Below are positions 39,001-48,700 of a stretch of 64,000 nucleotides of DNA, in pieces. The stretch is taken from NCBI RefSeq assembly GCF_002078875.1, contig NC_034410.1, positions 42,847,571 to 42,911,570 of the forward strand, written 5' to 3'. Each line of letters opens with the position of its first letter. Position 1 is the first letter of the stretch. Under the pieces are notes generated by a model, which was not told the origin of the DNA, ran no database searches, and worked only from the letters and a program-made list of their open reading frames with translations. This DNA is from Numida meleagris (lineage: Eukaryota > Chordata > Aves > Galliformes > Numididae). The position numbers were made by a program, and so were the translations under genes.

Positions 39001-41189
39001 GAAACAGCGCAAGGAACTGGAACATTTCCCATGGAGGAATAATTGCTGGGAGAAAAAAAAAAAAAGTACAATCCCAGTATTTTAAGGAAACCATCAAACC
39101 AACTGAAATATCTTTTAAAAAGACTTAAAACATATTAAAGGCACAGCCTCTTCATAACTATTTCCAGTTATATTTCACTTCAGATGACAAATAGTTTGCT
39201 GCACAACTCATTGCCCTTCTCCATCAACAGCCCTGAGCTCTGTCACGACAGATGAAGCAAGGGGAGCACAGAGCAGTTCTTTCCAGAGGCGTTATCCAAG
39301 CGCTGAAAGCTCAGTTAAGAAAAACACAACCCAAAAGACGAAGATGCACTTCGGGGCTTCTCCCCAGATACAGACAGGCAGAAAGTGCTGTTTGTATACT
39401 AGTGTAGTGTTGAAGCACTACAACCCTTCAGTAACTAGTCGCAGTAGTAGCACAGAAGCTTGACAGCAACAGCTTCACCTGCATCACTTACACTTGACTA
39501 AAGACTAAGGCTTTGTGTCCCTGCTTGTAACAGTGTGACATACAAGGGGTCTGCATTCAGAGCTGGCACCTGCAACTGGACCTACAGAAGGGGCCCTGCG
39601 GCACACACTACAGCCCGTGCGCTCTACACAGGGCCCTCTGACCCCCAGTACAGGCACAGCTGCAGAATCTGACCTCTCATAGCAAGGACAGAAAGTCAGT
39701 TAAAAAAAAAAAAAAAAAAAGAAAACTGCTACCTCTGAAACCCCTGACTGGAAGTCAAGCCTGATTTCCCAAAACAACATTCTCCCTTGACCTTGCCAAG
39801 CTGGTGAGTTTGACTTATGAACCGAGCTGCAGCCCCATCTCTTAGAATGCTTGGTAGGAAGCCTGCAGGCGTGACCATAGCTTTTTATAAAAACAGGAGA
39901 AACGCCTAGGTGTCAGGACAGAAAACAGTTCCGTCCTTGAGCTCACAAAAAAAGAAAGAAACATGCTGAAGTATCCTCTACACGGTCACAAAATGGTTGA
40001 GGTGGGAAGGGGCCTCTGGAGGTCATCTTGTCCAGCCTCCCATCCGAGCAGCCCCAGCTCCTCCAGAGCCCCGTGCTGGGCGCTCCCCAGTACGTCCACG
40101 CCTGTGGAGCCCAGGGTTGGACCCCTGTGCTGAGCAAGGCCAAGGACCCCCCGGCCCTGCCAGCAGCACTCTGCCTAACGCAGCCAGGGCACCTTTTCAT
40201 TCCTGTGCTGCAGCAGCACGCTTGGCACAGCCTGGTTCTAGAAACATCAAACCTTTCTCTTAGTTGACACTAAGCTTTAAATGAGAGACTTTTCGCTAGT
40301 CTGTATCCAGAAAAGTGCTTTTACTTTAAGAAAAAAAAAAGTCTGGGTAAGAAGGTCTATGTGTCACAAGACACACAGCGGCTGCTCACACAACTCACCT
40401 TCCCTCCTCTGCAGGTAAACAGATCGCAAGTTCAGCTCAGACAAAGACAAACACCACATAAGTGACAAGAACAGCAGTGAACTCTGTGCCACACAGGCAG
40501 CGTTCTCGGTCACCACTGATGGTTCTGTTGCTCAGGAGCACTCAGTCACCTCCAGCATCCGTGTACCCTCACACGGAGCACAGCAAAGCAAGGAGGGAAG
40601 CCCAGAGACTGCTGCACACTTAATAGCACTATGACAGACTGCGTATGCTGATCTCCAAGGAAAGAGCTACGTATGCGTGCCCTGAACCCAAAAGACTGCC
40701 ATTAAACGGAACGGTTAGGTCAGGCCTAAGAACCACTCTCAGCCAGCGCTGCCAGGAAACAGCAGTAGTGACAACACGGCAGAGCTTCAAGGGAAGACGC
40801 AGAGGTCGGGAGCCCGGGAACGCCCTGGGGGCACACAAGGGCAGCTCACAGCCGCTTCTGGCTGCTTTGGGCAGTGCGGGGCACGCACGGCCGCCGGCCA
40901 GGAGCTACAGCCACGCAGCGGGAGGGACCGCCGCGGGAACACCGAGGCGCCGTTAAGTTGGTATCGCTCCGGTTACGTAACCGCTACTGCGGCGTCAAAG
41001 GCACCGAGCAAACACCTGAAACCGCGAGTCCAAAGGTTCGCCCTCCTCCCGGGCGAGCCGAGGGGAGCTGCCCGCCGCCCCGCCCTCGCCTCAAGCAGGT
41101 GGCGGAGCCGCCCCCCCCCCCTCCCCGGCCCTCACTCACAGCTTCAGGTTGGCGTAGGACGCCGCTGCCGCCGCTCCCGCCGCCGCCAT
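15076..41189 (-). CDS. SACM1L: SACM1L, SAC1 phosphatidylinositol-3/4-phosphate phosphatase, complete
   Basis: Twenty coding exons, transcript order: 41189-41140, 35933-35836, 34404-34330, 31980-31853, 30909-30760, 26823-26764, 25119-25086, 22609-22508, 21759-21674, 21483-21397, 20935-20867, 20777-20698, 20210-20112, 17755-17617, 17391-17322, 17226-17154, 16697-16604, 16521-16429, 15737-15680, 15212-15076. They total 1782 nt, 593 residues (human 587). After an Ala-rich start come the Sac domain ([38 protein letters not shown]), the catalytic CX5RT loop CMDCLDRT with Cys395, two C-terminal membrane spans (about 525-548 and 553-575) and a final KEKMD fitting the KXKXX COPI-retrieval signal. SAC1 removes phosphate from PI4P, and from PI3P in vitro, at the ER and Golgi. 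Intron 7 has a U12-type donor; intron 16 starts with GC. The start is the only ATG in frame ahead of the conserved LKLHTTPEKF. Confidence 0.97.
15213..15679 (-). other. SACM1L: SACM1L intron 19
   Basis: This short AT-rich GT-AG intron lies between the exons encoding the two membrane spans. No repeat or RNA gene was seen. Confidence 0.7.
16698..17153 (-). other. SACM1L: SACM1L intron 16, GC-AG type
   Basis: The upstream exon ends ...TACACGAG and the intron starts GCAAGTC on the - strand (17153 downward). AG|GCAAGT is the usual extended consensus of GC donors. The acceptor TTGCAG is at 16703-16698. Only this junction rebuilds the conserved TRTGKRT stretch in frame; the nearby GTCAGC five bases further on would break the frame. 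Confidence 0.9.
17756..20111 (-). other. SACM1L: SACM1L intron 13
   Basis: This 2.4-kb GT-AG intron is AT-rich with a T-run near 19248-19260. I recognised no repeat family, RNA gene or extra exon. Confidence 0.65.
22610..25085 (-). other. SACM1L: SACM1L intron 7, U12-type
   Basis: The donor on the - strand reads GTATCCTTTC (25085 downward), an exact match to the U12 5' splice-site consensus GTATCCTTT. Near the acceptor, TTCCTTATT (22630-22622) resembles the U12 branch-site consensus TTCCTTAAC. Its A at 22624 lies 14 bases from the AG at 22611-22610, inside the usual short U12 spacing. The intron is phase 1, the phase U12 introns favour. It should be removed by the minor spliceosome. Confidence 0.88.
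26086..26202 (-). mobile_element. CR1 LINE 3' end, with a 25-bp repeated terminus, in SACM1L intron 6
   Basis: AATCATAGAATTAGCTAGGT followed by TGGAAAAGACC marks a CR1 3' end in reverse complement, in sense with SACM1L. A 25-bp block including this terminus occurs at 26083-26107 and again, identical, at 26178-26202. This looks like a local duplication or a second truncated insertion. The copy is nearly identical to the opposite-strand copy at 28173-28264. Confidence 0.9.
28130..28273 (+). mobile_element. CR1 LINE 3' end with intact ATTCTATG tail
   Basis: The copy is heavily 5'-truncated: it starts near TTGTTCAAGAAACGTTTAGA, continues through GACATGATTTAGTGGGGTTG and GATCTTGTAGGGCTTTTCCA, and ends with about two and a half copies of ATTCTATG. 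The well-kept tail suggests a young copy. It is antisense to SACM1L. Confidence 0.95.
28715..30024 (+). mobile_element. CR1 LINE, about 1.3 kb, with decayed reverse-transcriptase region
   Basis: The order of CR1 blocks is normal: AACTACAGGCTGGTAAGCCT, then ACCTGGACTTGTGCAAGGCC (the L-C-K-A RT region), TTTGCAGATGACACCAAGCT (the FADD-like RT core), GTGCTGCACTTGAGTCAGGG, GGATGCATTTAAGGCCAGGT and a 3' end near 30024. Frames are broken many times, so no functional protein is encoded. It is antisense to SACM1L in intron 5. Confidence 0.93.
31981..34329 (-). other. SACM1L: SACM1L intron 3
   Basis: This 2.3-kb AT-rich GT-AG intron contains a T-run at about 32750-32763 and an A-run near 33771. No transposable element or RNA gene was recognised. 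Confidence 0.65.
34405..35835 (-). other. SACM1L: SACM1L intron 2
   Basis: This GT-AG intron contains a T-run near 35261-35274. Nothing else was recognised. Confidence 0.65.
35934..41139 (-). other. SACM1L: SACM1L intron 1
   Basis: This 5.2-kb intron follows the short first coding exon. It holds a poly-A run of 18 at about 39702-39719, one CR1 3' fragment at 39985-40125 and, at its promoter-proximal end (from about 40790), the edge of the CpG island. No additional coding exon was found; frames there are composition artefacts. Confidence 0.65.
39985..40125 (-). mobile_element. CR1 LINE 3' fragment
   Basis: GTCACAAAATGGTTGAGGTG followed by GGAAGGGGCCTCTGGAGGTC and ATCTTGTCCAGCCTCCC is a CR1 3' end in reverse complement. 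It is in sense with SACM1L, inside intron 1. The far limit is approximate. Confidence 0.85.
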
Positions 41190-41702
41190 CTGTCGCTCTC
41201 CGGCCGCCGCCGCTCCCGCTCCGCTCCGGCCGCTCCCTGCCTGCCGGGCTGACGCGTCCCGCCGGCCTGCGGCGACGGGGCCTCGCGCAGGACAAACCTC
41301 CTCGGGCGCGAGAGCGACCGGGCGCGGCGGCGCCTATGGGAGGCGGCGGGCGGGCGCGCGCTGACCCGCCGGCCCTGCCATTGGCTGAGCGCCCGCGCTA
41401 ACTCCGCCCCCGCGAAGCTCCCCGAGCCGCCAGGGCATCGCGGAACGGTGACGCCACGCCGGGCCGGGAGGGGCGTGCCAAGGAAGCGCGCGGGGATTGG
41501 CCGGCGCGGAGTGGGGCGGTAAGCCACGCCTCAGGGAGACCTCTGAGGGGCGGGGCGGGGCGGGGCGGCGGGGAGGGGCCCGTGGGACGCGGGATCGGCT
41601 GGCTTCCAGCTAGCGGCCCCGCCCGTCGCCCTGCCCCTGTGAGAGCGCGGCGCGGGAGGAGAATGTGCTGAAGTGCGCCAGGCCATTGGTGCTTTTTGAG
41701 CA
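40860..41702. promoter_or_regulatory. SACM1L: CpG-island promoter of SACM1L, shared with the divergent tRNA gene
   Basis: The stretch is very GC- and CpG-rich, spans the first coding exon (41189-41140) and extends to the tRNA gene. It includes repeated GGGGCGGGGC Sp1-type boxes at about 41548-41570 and ATTGG (inverted CCAAT) sequences near 41380 and 41495. No TATA box was evident. The transcription start is not determined. Confidence 0.8.
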
Positions 41703-41775
41703 GGGCCAGTGGCGCAATGGATAACGCGTCTGACTACGGATCAGAAGATTCTAGGTTCGACTCCTGGCTGGCTCG
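41703..41775 (+). tRNA. tRNA-Arg (anticodon ACG)
   Basis: The 73-nt gene folds as a full cloverleaf. The acceptor stem is GGGCCAG with CTGGCTC (one G-T pair) and the discriminator base is G. The anticodon stem TCTGA/TCAGA (41729-41733, 41741-41745) carries anticodon ACG at 41736-41738, read as ICG for CGU, CGC and CGA codons. The T arm is CTAGG-TTCGACT-CCTGG with one T-G pair. Internal A box (TGGCGCAATGG) and B box (GGTTCGACTCC) are intact, there is no intron, and a run of seven T at 41783-41789 forms the Pol III terminator. It is divergent from SACM1L, about 0.5 kb from its start codon. Confidence 0.97.
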
Positions 41776-41782
41776 GCTGCTC

Positions 41783-41789
41783 TTTTTTT
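41783..41789 (+). terminator. RNA polymerase III terminator of the tRNA-Arg gene
   Basis: Seven consecutive T lie eight bases after the tRNA 3' end, the standard Pol III stop. Confidence 0.9.
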
Positions 41790-42284
41790 CCACTTGGTTT
41801 CTGCTCTCTATCTCTTTTTCTCTCGAGTCCAAACTAGGAATGCTGCCCGCCAACCCTGCGGCCTCCCTCCGAGCCCGGCACAGCTGAAGGGCTGTTCCTC
41901 GACCTTTCCGCAGGGCCATAGCTCACCCCATGGCCTCTAGCAGCATATCACTCCCTGACACCATCCCCTCACCCGCTTGAGGGAATAAGCTTCCCCGTGG
42001 GCATGGGACTGTGGGGTGAAAGAGGCACTCCAGTGCAGGCTCTCTCTGTGGGCACTCCCTCATCTGCCAGTAGGAAAACGCAGCCCGTGGTTGGCAGCAC
42101 CGCGACCCTCCCCAGCTGCTGCCCGCGGCCTCCACATGGCAGGCAGGCCTGCCCTCCCCAGCCAGGCCTGGTTGCAGGTGGGACACCCACCTCACTGCGC
42201 ACCTCCTCCCGCAAGCTCTGGGTGAAGACTGGAGCAATCAGACATTAGGAAAGACCACACTGAGCGTTGCTTCACCACATTGTC
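41790..42284. other. Intergenic spacer between the tRNA gene and the LIMD1 3' end
   Basis: This stretch is moderately GC-rich with no recognised gene, repeat or RNA. Open frames on both strands are short, overlapping and unlike any family I know. Confidence 0.55.
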
Positions 42285-42290
42285 TTTAAT
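42285..42290 (-). terminator. LIMD1: Candidate distal poly(A) signal (ATTAAA) of LIMD1
   Basis: ATTAAA on the - strand is followed by GACAATGTGGTGAAG, a G/T-containing downstream region. It would give a 3' UTR of about 3.5 kb. Alternatives on the same strand are AATAAA at 42594-42599, 45249-45254 and 45355-45360. Which are used cannot be decided here. Confidence 0.45.
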
Positions 42291-42689
42291 CACTGAAATC
42301 ACAAGGGCCAGGCTGCTGCTGCTGCTGGCCTCCGTTTTGTTTAAATACCCAGCAGTGCCAAACAGAGAGCTGTACCGCAGGTGGCTGCGGTCAGTGACAC
42401 CAGCAGAACACTCTCTTCCATAGTCGTGCTTTCAAGAAGCCATAACATAAAAAATGAGTACCACAGAGTACCACTGGCTGGGTTCCGAGTTTGCATTCTG
42501 GGTGCGTGGCCATGCTGCGCGCGTTTTCCTGCACGTCCTTCCTTCTCTGTGCATCCCTCTGCTTTAGCACATCATTTTGTTTGTTTATTGATCCAAAAAG
42601 TCAATTCTGGTGGTCCTTTCAAAGAATCCCCAGGTATGCCTTGCCTAGAACAAAACCGCTTGGACCCTGCTCCAGCACAGAGCTGTGCG

Positions 42690-42726
42690 TGTGCACTGAG
42701 GGACATGGTTAGTGGGCGTGGTGGGA
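42690..42726 (+). mobile_element. Possible CR1 scrap
   Basis: GCACTGAGGGACATGGTTAG followed by TGGGCGTGGTGGG closely matches the segment near the 3' end of CR1 elements. About 37 bp are recognisable and the flanks are not CR1-like, so this is an old remnant or a chance match. Confidence 0.5.
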
Positions 42727-45700
42727 TGGATTACTGCTTTTGGTATCTTAATAAATAAAAAGACAAGATTCATGTGAATAGCAAACCCCACTGCGAAGAA
42801 GCCAGGTGGCAGGCAGAATTTAACATAGGCTTTTTGAAATTCTTCTGTAGAAGGAGCTTCAAACTGTTCCAAATGGCCTAATTATGCCTTGATCTTATTA
42901 TCTTTCCAAAATGACCATGGCAGAAAGCCCAGCAGTATCTCTGAAGTCAAACACGGAAAGGACTTCTTGTGGCCCAACACTTCACCATGCTGACAAACAG
43001 GGGACATGGCATTGGCTGGGACACCCACACCTTGAGGAGGAGGGAGGGATAACACGGAGCTCCAAATCCTCACACATAAAAGCAGAATAAGCACAGAGGT
43101 GAGCAAGGCAATGCAGTATATGCTTTAGCTTCAGAACCATGAACTCAGACACTCGGTTTTCTACAGCGTCACATTGTCATTTCCAGCGCTTGGTAAATAC
43201 ATGAAAGGAGAGCATTCACACTTAATAATTTACACAGGACCTCAAACCTGAAAGTAGGACAGCCTGCATTTCCCCGGTGCTGAGGAGCACAGGGAGGCTG
43301 TCAGAAGTAACCAGACACTGTGTGAAAGCGGAAGCCAAACTTTCCACTGCTTTGCAGGAGGCTCCTCTGCAAGCTAGCTCACTGCAAACAGCTGGCTGGG
43401 ACTTTCTGCAAAGGAAAATGTTTAATTTCTCTAATTCTCCTTTCTTCCTGCTTATTTTAGGGGCATGGGAAAGGCTGTAAGAGTGAAATGGTATTTTAAA
43501 CCACTGCTGAGAAAGAAAAAATCAGTCCAGCTATTGTTTTCAGATCTTCCCAAAATGAAGGCCAGAAAATACGCATTAAGAAGATGCTCTCAAACCAAAG
43601 AGCTAGCCAGAGCATCAGCTATGCAGCAGCTGGCCTCAGAGACAGCAGCATCCAAGCATTTGGAGCCCCAACTGAAGGCTGTAGGGAGCTCATGTATTTG
43701 GGGTTAATTCTACTACTTCTAATGTCACAGGTAAGGCGGCTTCTGCATACTGCAACATGACATCCCCACCACGGACTTTTGGTCACTCGCTGAGGGGCTG
43801 CAAGTCCCCTGGAGGAATGGAGTTGCGGAGCCCAGCTGCCCACAGCTGGCATCCCAAGAAGCATCCCAACGATGCTCCCAGCTGGGTGGAACAGAAGGCC
43901 AGTCCCAGGTAAGTCCACGCCAAGACCTTCCAGCTCCTCAGCCTTCTGACAGTTTCAGGCCAAAGCTGGATGTTTGCATTTCAGAGGAGATAAACTGATG
44001 GCAGATGTGCAGGAGCGTGCTAGCAGGCCACCAATCTCTGTAGTGAAGCAGATGCTCGTACCTCTGTTTAATCTTTAGCACAACACATTGTACCACTCCA
44101 AACGGAGAAGCGTGGTATTTATCAGCACTGGCAGAGACAACAGCAAAAGGGCTGCTGAGGTGCCTGGGAGGAAAAGGCAAGCTGCTGCTTCTTGGGGAGA
44201 AAAGCCCCATGATGGCAGGGGTAAAGGACAACCCTGCATCCAAGGCCCCAGGTCCACAAGCCAGGGTGGAGAGAGGGTGAGGCAACCTGCAGCCAGTGAT
44301 TCACAGGACAGAGCCCACTGTTCTGCAGAGTGGTGGTGCCAGGTTGAAAAAAGGAGTTTTACCCCTCACAGTGAAAAACAAGGCAAGTCCACCCTGCTTC
44401 CCTGAAGGACTGCTTTGAAAACTAGAGGTACTGCTCCAGATGAGTACTTGAGGTGGTCTCATGACACGGTGTGGAAGTTCAAGCATCCGTCCAGCTACAT
44501 TTGTGCTATGGGAAAAGGCATAGGGTTGAACCACAGCGAGTTCTCAGCAAGAGCTCATTTCTAGAGTCTCAGTGCCACTGCTCAGCCTTTGCTTTCTTAA
44601 CAGAAGAGAAAAAAGAGAGCCAAAATCTCCAGACCCTTGCTCAGATAAGCTGATATTATTCACGTGAGCAAATCTGTTTATACCAGTGGCTGGACTAATG
44701 TGAGTACAGGTTGTGGAGCTGGACTCTAAATCCCACTATAACAAAGCCTTTAGAATGATCTTGAGTTTGTTCCCAGAACTCTAAATAAGCACCACTATAA
44801 AATGGCTTTGTGCTGGGTAAACACTAAGGAGTGGCCAGGCTGGGGCTGAGCTGTTGGGACAAACCATGAAAACATCAGGCAAATATCTATACACAGAGAA
44901 CTTCTTTCCCAAAGTGAGCCCTGCAAGCAAGCACAAGGATGGAATTCCCTCACGTCCACACTACTAGCATCCCAAACTTTCCAGACATAATCTTCTATTC
45001 ACACTGTGACAGATGGGCCCCTGCATATTGCTGTGACATTCTAGCAGCAGCTCGCATCCAGTCACCACAGTAGCTTAGCCCAGCTTCTTCCAGTTTCTAG
45101 TTCTGTTCAAAATGGGACATTGTCTCTGGCTGCTAGCCAGCACGCCTGGGTTGTGCTTGGAGAGTTGGTGCTTTTACAGCCAAATTTGATATACCAGAGT
45201 TCAGGGCATTCACTGCGAGGTCTTAGCATGCTATTTTGCACAGACTCCTTTATTTTCTTTTTCTAAAGTATTACTAAGAGAGAGTGTCTAAAACCTCATA
45301 TTAACAATTTGGTGTCCTTCGGAGACTGTGATGAAACGTGCTTGTCAGGAACCATTTATTAGACTGATGGAGCATTCCCAGCAGGCAGGCAAGCCAGCCT
45401 CTGGCTTTTTAATTGTGCATGGCCTGATCTGAGTTTGCTGGCATGATGGCAAGTTGTGCTTTCACTTAAGAGTCTTCCAAAATGAGCCCAAAGGAATCTC
45501 CAAGTAGCAGAAAAAGGCACGTAAGAGTAAACCAATCAGTTTAGATAACATGCCACATTCCTGGTCAAGTAGACAGAGTTTGGTACAGCTGGAACTCAAA
45601 CGCATACAGACTCTGTGAATCCAGCAAAAATCTCTCATATCCTTTTACAGGAAAACTGCCAATTGGAGAAAACATGCACAGGAAATCATCTGAGGGCCGG

Positions 45701-45755
45701 GAGAGGGAGATGACATAAATGGTCTGTCAGGGCTCCCAGCTGTCAGCCACTCTGG

Positions 45756-48700
45756 CTAGTAGCGATGCTGGTACACAGCTGCTGGGGTTGTGCCATTCTC
45801 TATGTGTTTCAGATGACAGGAGTGACAAAGCAAATGGTCATCCAGAGGGTAACAGCGATGCCCATCTTCGTCATTCAGTTCCATCCCACAATCCTGCAGA
45901 GAGAGGTCATGCAAATTTAATTAGACTACGTGTTTATCTCCCTGTGTCAACTGGGGTCTGGCTTGCAGAAGAATGTTGTGACAAGGACAGGAGCTCCTAG
46001 CCAGCAGCTCCTTCCTACTAAGTTCAATATTTGTCAGGAGCAGGAAAGCATGTGACATCGGCATTTTGAAGGGCAGCCTTGTATACATAGGTCTTAAGTG
46101 GTTTTACTGAGCAAGCTTTATCTCATGGTGAGTTGCATCCCTACGTGTTTTAAATGTGCTCATGTTTCCTTACACTCTCAGGTAGGATTCACCACTTTGC
46201 ATTAAATTAATTGCAGTTGTACTGATGTGAAACTCACCTGCAGAGTCAGGGTTTCTTTCCACTGCATTACGAGCACAATGATAGAAGACACGTACATATT
46301 TTAATTCACATTACATAAGTATGAAGGCTCTCTAGGAAGTCCTCCATGAATATTTAAGAGCTCACATCTCTTGAGATTTTTGTGGCAGCCTTATCCTCTC
46401 CTTACCACTGACCACACATTCATTTCATTCATAAGTGAAGGTAACTTACACCAGACAGGATCACTCATCACCTTAGCATTTCTGAACAGTCTGGCCTGGA
46501 AACCAGATACACTAACGTGATCTGGAGCTCAGGGCTTCCAAAAAGCAGCAGCAGAACCTTACTGATTCACTACATTTCCTTCATTAACAAATAAACTGGA
46601 TAGCAAGTGAACTGACAATTGGACTTCTATCAGCCACTAATATTAAAGGATTTCAGAGTGCAAGGTCTGAATTGCTTATATACTGCCACTGGGAAGGAAG
46701 AGATTTTAAAAATAACAGTTATTATGACTTTTAAGCATGCATTACTCCCCTAGAAAGCCGCTGACCTACCTCACAGTGGTAACATTCCACATGGTAATCC
46801 TTGTCCATAGACACAACCCGAATGGTCTCATCAGACCCCTGTAAGCATTCAAGCAAATGAGAAGAAATTACAGAGGATTACGGGAGGATTAGACACATGC
46901 ACTCTGCAGATTGCTTCCTGTCACAATATCAGTGTTGAACAAATGCATTTTGGCCGTTGGTTGGAAATCACAAAGAAATCCTGCCACCTACAGTTATTTT
47001 TACACTAAAGCTTCATCATCGGTTGACTGCTGATATCCTCTGAAGCGTAATATCACAAATACAGAATTCTCTCTGCTTACCAGTCCCATCTATCCTAAAA
47101 CACGCACTGATGATTGCATAGCTTCAGTAGATCACATTTCTCAGCACTTCAAATTGGCTTTGGCAAAGACCCATCTCCTCCAAATATGACAATGAGTTAG
47201 TCCCAGAGGGTGAGTACGAGCACTACCGCTGTTTTCTGATGTGAAGGAATGGTAGCCCTGCACAAAGCTAACAGCAGTACAGGAGATAATAAAGCAGCCT
47301 GGCCCGGGGGGAATAAGCTGCGTTATCAAGCAAAGGAAGGGTCACGCCTCAAGGGCAGTGCATGAGCTTAGGTCAATAGGCAGCACTCTGGAGGAGGCAA
47401 TTGTCTCTCCCCATCCACAAGGACACTCATCTTGACATGGGGTCAAGAGTGAAAGAGAGCAAGACCTGAGACATAATGCTTTCTCCCCAGAGGGGGTAAG
47501 TAATAAAAGGCTCTCACCTCAGAGGGCAGAATGGGAAGCCCACATGCTGCACACTTTGGAGCTAAAACTCTGCAAGAGGAACACAAAATTTAAGGCAAGT
47601 TATACATTAGCGTAAAAAGAGAAGCCTGTCTGTTGCTGGTGGTAAGACAAAAAGCTACAGCTGTAAATAATTTATCCATAGGAAAGCTTAACATCTCAAG
47701 ATCACAAATTCAGTTAGGATTGATTATAAGTAATGTTTGGCATGTGTTGCTCAGTCAGGCAAAAACAGATTTTGCATTTAGTGCCAGTAAAAAACAAACA
47801 AAAAAACCCACACTGTAAAATTCCTGGCTATTATTTAAGAAATTTGAAAGAGTAAATGAGGAGAAAGTGAGCAGAACTAGCCCCAGAAAAGCATATTAAA
47901 AAAACGAGCTGCCTTGCCCCAGAGCAGGAAATTTCAGAGAAAACACTAAGGGACTGCTAGATTCCTCAAGGCCTTGTGGCACAATGCAGTACAAGTAAAT
48001 GAAGTTGCAGGGAAATACGTATCATTTCAGAACAACAGTGACACACGAAACACAGTACAAAGCAATTCCAGGGAGTGCTTGAGCAACACTTTGTATTCGT
48101 CTGCTCAGAGAACAGGAGCATGTTAGCCAAACAGACACTTAAAATGTATGCTGCTCTAATCCCGTAACTACTGGCTAAGAGCAGAGCTCTTCTATTTTGC
48201 TGTCTAAATGACAAGTGATTCTTCAGTTGGATTCATTAGTCACTTAATTTAAAGCTGGATAAAAGTTTGCTTTGCATGTTCAGTGGTGATTTCTGAAAGT
48301 ATTTTTTGAATCTCAGCCCTGCAGCTACTCCAAAGCAGCTCACGTTGACTTCTCACAGTCTTCCTTCAGAGCAGGCTAATGCCTTACATCACAGAACACT
48401 TCACAAGCACTCTTTCTCTCCTGCCTCAGAGACCACTAAACACTCTGCTTTGCAGAAGGTGCAGCTTAAGCCTGGGGGTTAAGTGACTTCCTCAAAGTCA
48501 CATGGGAAGTCAATGGCAGGGCAAGAGGAGAGGCATCAGGAACTCCTAGGGTCTAACCCCATCCTCAAACTCCTGGCTTCTAATCCTGTATCTGTTTTAC
48601 TAATCTATACTCCCTAATTAGCTGAAAAGCTACATTAGAGGCTTGTTGATCACGTCTCCTCCGATGTTATTTTGTCCTTACTTGTGGTAATCTCTGACAC

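Larger units (their letters stand above)
42285..45755 (-). other. LIMD1: Probable LIMD1 3' UTR
   Basis: This is non-coding sequence after the LIMD1 stop codon, with several AATAAA or ATTAAA signals on the - strand at both ends, so short and long transcripts are possible. It contains a CR1-like scrap at about 42690-42726. No other gene was recognised. Confidence 0.5.

Noticed and set aside
40874..41401. 175-codon frame on the + strand, proline/arginine-rich
   Set aside because: It runs antisense through the CpG island and first exon of SACM1L. High GC content removes stop codons, and there is no family resemblance.
41696..41887. 63-codon frame on the + strand
   Set aside because: It reads through the tRNA-Arg gene and its terminator; the tRNA explains the sequence.
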